A stretch of 64,000 nt of DNA, taken from positions 124,001-188,000 of the forward strand of contig NZ_JAASQI010000003.1 of NCBI RefSeq assembly GCF_011762225.1, in the 5' to 3' direction. The notes below the pieces were generated by a model, which had not been told where the DNA came from, made no database searches, and was given only the letters and a program-made list of their open reading frames with translations. Shown piece after piece: positions 61,992 to 64,000 of the stretch (position 1 is its first letter; each line of letters opens with the position of its first letter). This DNA comes from Pseudochelatococcus lubricantis (GTDB lineage Bacteria > Pseudomonadota > Alphaproteobacteria > Rhizobiales > Beijerinckiaceae). Made by a program: the position numbers and the translations under genes.

Positions 61992-62040
61992 ATGAGCGTT
62001 CGATTTTCCATGAGCGAGAGCGTCCGATTTTCCATGAGCG
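61983..62040. repeat. Three direct repeats of a 16-base unit
   Basis: CGATTTTCCATGAGCG occurs exactly at 61983-61998, 62001-62016 and 62025-62040; the starts are 18 and 24 bases apart. The first copy is the right arm of the terminator. The minus strand of the repeats can be read as a short peptide with MENRTL motifs, but that is unlikely to be a gene. The repeats probably arose from slippage or duplication of the terminator arm. Confidence 0.75.
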
Positions 62041-62110
62041 AATGCTTATCGGGCTGACGCTCCCATGTGCTCGGAAAGCGCTCCGGCGATAGGCTGCTTC
62101 CCGTGGCGGC

Positions 62111-62473
62111 TCAGTTCTTCCAGCTCGTCATAACCGCAGTGATGGCGTCGCTCAGGGCATTGTTGAGAAACGGCTTTTCCACAATCGGAATGCCCTGCGC
62201 CTGCGCCCGGTCGCGCAGGGTGGTGCTTGGATAGCTGGTAATCAGGATTGCCGGCATGGCGGAGCGGCGTTCGAGCGCCAGCGAGGCGAGCATGTCGAGT
62301 CCGCTTGCGCCGGGCATCTTTTCGTCGACCACGAGGCAGGCGTTGCTGGGCAGGTCGTGCGCTTCCAGAAACTCCGTCGGGCTGGTGTAGCAACGCACGG
62401 CGTATCCCTCGATTTCGAGCGCGAACTTGAGGGCGCCGAGCACAGCTGGATCGTCGTCGATGATGAGCACCAT
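62111..62473 (-). CDS. Single-domain response regulator
   Basis: The 120-residue protein is a receiver domain only. It begins MVLIIDDDPAVLGALKFALE with the acidic pocket (DDD), has the phospho-acceptor Asp in CLVVDEKMPG, a Thr/Ser in ILITSYPS and the Lys in VEKPFLNNAL. It lacks an output domain and may compete for phosphate from FixL or another kinase. The start at 62473 is chosen because the frame upstream reads as non-coding; the site is weak. Confidence 0.85.
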   Translation of the reverse strand: MVLIIDDDPAVLGALKFALEIEGYAVRCYTSPTEFLEAHDLPSNACLVVDEKMPGASGLDMLASLALERRSAMPAILITSYPSTTLRDRAQAQGIPIVEKPFLNNALSDAITAVMTSWKN

Positions 62474-62845
62474 CTTCTTCTCGACGATCAGCCTGCTCTC
62501 CGACGGCGCGTATCCCGTGCCGTCATTTCCGGTCCGGTCGCTGTTTCCCCTCGCTCTGCCGGCGGCGCTGATGCCGGACGTCGCGTACCCTAGCCACGTC
62601 AGTAGGCCACCCCCCGCATGCGGGCGATATTTCTCCCCACCGGAGCATTTATTGAAGTTGTTCACGGCACGCCACCATGTCCAGACCGCTCCAGACATTG
62701 CATCGGTTCCAACCCGCAGCCGCGGTGCCGTCCATTCGCCGGTACCGCGCCGGCATCGATCGGCGCAACAGGAGTCTGCGTCATTTCGCCATAGTCCGCA
62801 AACGGATGCCTTGACCTGCATCAACCATCCGGCATCGCTCACAGA
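62474..62845. other. Long leader region between fixJ and the response regulator gene
   Basis: The 372 bases hold the FixK-like box at 62811-62824 and no convincing gene. The open frame on the minus strand continues upstream of the regulator in the same frame but has the composition of non-coding DNA (many Trp, Cys, Gly and Arg). A self-complementary CCCGCATGCGGG lies near 62615. A regulatory RNA or a long 5' leader is possible. Confidence 0.5.
62811..62824. promoter_or_regulatory. FixK/FNR-like box downstream of fixJ
   Basis: TTGACCTGCATCAA matches TTGAT-N4-ATCAA at nine of ten defined bases. It lies 22 bases past the fixJ stop and about 340 bases upstream of the single-domain response regulator gene on the same strand. 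It may drive that gene with a long leader or control a short RNA. It is weaker than the box ahead of ccoN. Confidence 0.6.
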
Positions 62846-63496
62846 TCAGGATGCTCCGGTCTCGCCGGCGAGATTCTGCCCGGAATCCAGCGCGTTACTG
62901 CTGACGAGCGCCATGCGGACGAGATGCGACAGGCTGGCGGCGTTCATTTTCGTCATCACATGAGCGCGATGGACCTCGACCGTGCGCGGGCTGATTCCTA
63001 GCGAGACGGCGATATGCTTGTTGGTGAGACCCTTCACCAGCCCGTCGAGCACCTCACGTTCCCGGCTGGTCAGCGTCTGCAGCCGCTCGTTGATTTCGCA
63101 GGCCTCGGCGGTCGCCCGCGGCGAGGCCCTGCTACCGTCGAGCGCGATGCGGATGGCCGCCAGCAGCGTCTCGTCATCGAACGGCTTTTCGAGGAAATCG
63201 CTGGCGCCGATCTTCATGGCGTCGACGGCGAGCGGAATATCGGCGTTGCCGGTGATGACGATCACGGGCAGGTCGATGCCCTTTTCCTTCAGGATGCGAA
63301 GCAAATCTATGCCGCTGATGCCGGGCATGCGCACGTCCGTGACGATGCAGCCGCCGAGTCCCCAGGGCCGCTGCTCCAGAAATGCCTCTGCGGAAGGATA
63401 GGTCAGGACGGTCAGGTTCATGCCTTCCAGCAGGAACGAAAGGGAATCGCGCACTGATTCGTCGTCATCGATCACATGGACGGGGCCACTACGCAT
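62846..63496 (-). CDS. fixJ: FixJ-type response regulator
   Basis: The 216-residue protein has a receiver domain with VHVIDDDESVRDSLSFLLE, the phospho-acceptor Asp in CIVTDVRMPG and the Lys in FLEKPFDD, followed by a LuxR-type helix-turn-helix (LTSREREVLDGLVKGLTNKH, IAVSLGISPRTVEVHRAHVM). FixJ turns on fixK and cbb3 genes when FixL is deoxygenated. The start at 63496 overlaps the kinase gene by eight bases, so the two are made together. Confidence 0.93.
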   Translation of the reverse strand: MRSGPVHVIDDDESVRDSLSFLLEGMNLTVLTYPSAEAFLEQRPWGLGGCIVTDVRMPGISGIDLLRILKEKGIDLPVIVITGNADIPLAVDAMKIGASDFLEKPFDDETLLAAIRIALDGSRASPRATAEACEINERLQTLTSREREVLDGLVKGLTNKHIAVSLGISPRTVEVHRAHVMTKMNAASLSHLVRMALVSSNALDSGQNLAGETGAS

Positions 63497-64000
63497 GCTC
63501 CGGAGACTCCTCTTGGGCCGAGCGAAGGGTGAAGCGAAAGATAGTGCCGCCGCCGGACGCGCCGTCAGCGTTGATCTGGCCGCCGTGGGCCTCCACGATG
63601 GTGCGCGAGATCGACAGTCCCACGCCCATGCCGTTCTGTTTCGTCGTCACGAAGGGCTGGAACAGGCGCCTCGCGACATCGGGCACAAGGCCGGGTCCCG
63701 TATCTTCGACGCTCACTTCCACCATGCCGTCTTCAATCGGCTTCGTCACGACGCGGATTTCCCGCACATCGGAATCCTGCACCGCCTCCAGCGCGTTGCG
63801 CAACAGATTCACGAGCACCTGCTGTATCTGCACCTTGTCCGCCAGCACCCACATGGCGCGGGGATCGAGGTGGTAGGTGACGCGCGTTCCGTATTCGCGG
63901 GCGCCGACAAGCGCCAGCGCGCTTGCCTCCTCGATCACCTTGGTGAGGTTTTCCACACGCCGCTCGCTTTCGCCGCGCGCCACGAACTCCCGCAGGCGGC
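63489..64000 (-). CDS. fixL: FixL-type oxygen sensor histidine kinase, 5' part outside the window
   Basis: Only the C-terminal part (about 170 residues) of the kinase lies here. It shows the region after the His box (RLREFVARGESERRVENLTKVIEEA), the N box NLLRNALEAV, the G1 box VEDTGPGL and the G2 box GMGVGLSISRTIVEAHGG of the HATPase domain. The PAS haem domain expected for FixL would be beyond the right edge, so the oxygen-sensing identity rests on the fixJ partner and the cbb3 neighbourhood. Confidence 0.85.
   Translation of the reverse strand, partial: RLREFVARGESERRVENLTKVIEEASALALVGAREYGTRVTYHLDPRAMWVLADKVQIQQVLVNLLRNALEAVQDSDVREIRVVTKPIEDGMVEVSVEDTGPGLVPDVARRLFQPFVTTKQNGMGVGLSISRTIVEAHGGQINADGASGGGTIFRFTLRSAQEESPEHA

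Noticed and set aside
61817-62035. A 72-codon frame with MENRTL repeats
   Set aside because: The repeats come from the direct-repeat array behind a terminator, and the rest runs antisense to the BON domain.
61983-62040. The three 16-base repeats as a CRISPR array
   Set aside because: The units are too short, the spacing is 2 and 8 bases, and there are no cas genes.

Overview
The window looks like a chromosomal segment from a GC-rich alphaproteobacterium, most likely of the order Hyphomicrobiales (Rhizobiales). The evidence is the lepB-rnc-era order, a FixLJ/FixK-box/cbb3 oxidase region, the moxR-DUF58-DUF4159 neighbourhood next to DUF1285, CoA diphosphatase and cca genes, and a GDP-rhamnose-type gmd-rmd pair. 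No rRNA, tRNA, insertion sequence, integrase or CRISPR array was seen. Assignments come from reading motifs; no database search was possible.

Region 1 (about 0.2-12.5 kb): a minus-strand operon for a compact contractile injection system (phage-tail-like, eCIS type). In transcription order it encodes a start-of-operon accessory protein, sheath, inner tube, a proline-rich linker protein, a LysM tube/hub protein, a VgrG/gpD-like spike, a small Cys-rich PAAR-like tip candidate, a gp25-like wedge protein, a giant baseplate-J protein carrying an Asp-box propeller, and a tail-protein-I homologue. It ends with two unusual envelope proteins: a single-pass membrane protein with a predicted cytoplasmic Ig-like domain, and a small Cys-containing exported protein. 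No tape-measure protein or AAA+ ATPase lies in the cluster. The membrane protein suggests an injection machine held at the cell envelope rather than released; this is the best candidate here for an undescribed system.

Region 2 (12.9-25.7 kb): housekeeping and envelope genes. These are a class A penicillin-binding protein, gmd and rmd, a NUDIX protein, signal peptidase I-RNase III-Era (tightly coupled), a large polytopic membrane protein and DNA topoisomerase I.

Region 3 (25.9-30.1 kb): a DUF2946-like protein and a PCuAC copper chaperone, a small exported protein, an orphan CesT-type secretion chaperone preceded by a strikingly AT-rich segment (15 G/C in 120 bases), a DUF983 protein and a UPF0104/LPG-synthase-type membrane protein.

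Region 4 (30.6-38.5 kb): branched-chain-amino-acid-type ABC genes livH, livJ and livM without their ATPases, followed by a complete ABC_sub_bind-type importer (binding protein, permease, ATPase), an acyltransferase-3 protein and a tail-anchored linker protein.

Region 5 (38.5-50.4 kb): a metallophosphoesterase, a GNAT protein, a minus-strand MoxR-DUF58-DUF4159-membrane protein operon, and a divergent operon of DUF1285, CoA diphosphatase, DUF6111-like and cca genes.

Region 6 (50.3-64 kb): microaerobic respiration. ccoNOQP (cbb3 oxidase) and ccoGHIS (assembly) read on the minus strand, and the latter continues by a 4-base overlap into an MFS gene with the MxxxM/HxxxM signature of the copper importer CcoA. 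A perfect FNR/FixK box lies between ccoN and a divergent CBS-BON gene. fixL (cut by the window edge), fixJ and a single-domain response regulator follow, with a second FixK-like box between the last two. The layout fits oxygen sensing (FixL) to FixJ to FixK (not in the window) to oxidase expression, with copper delivery genes built into the assembly operon.
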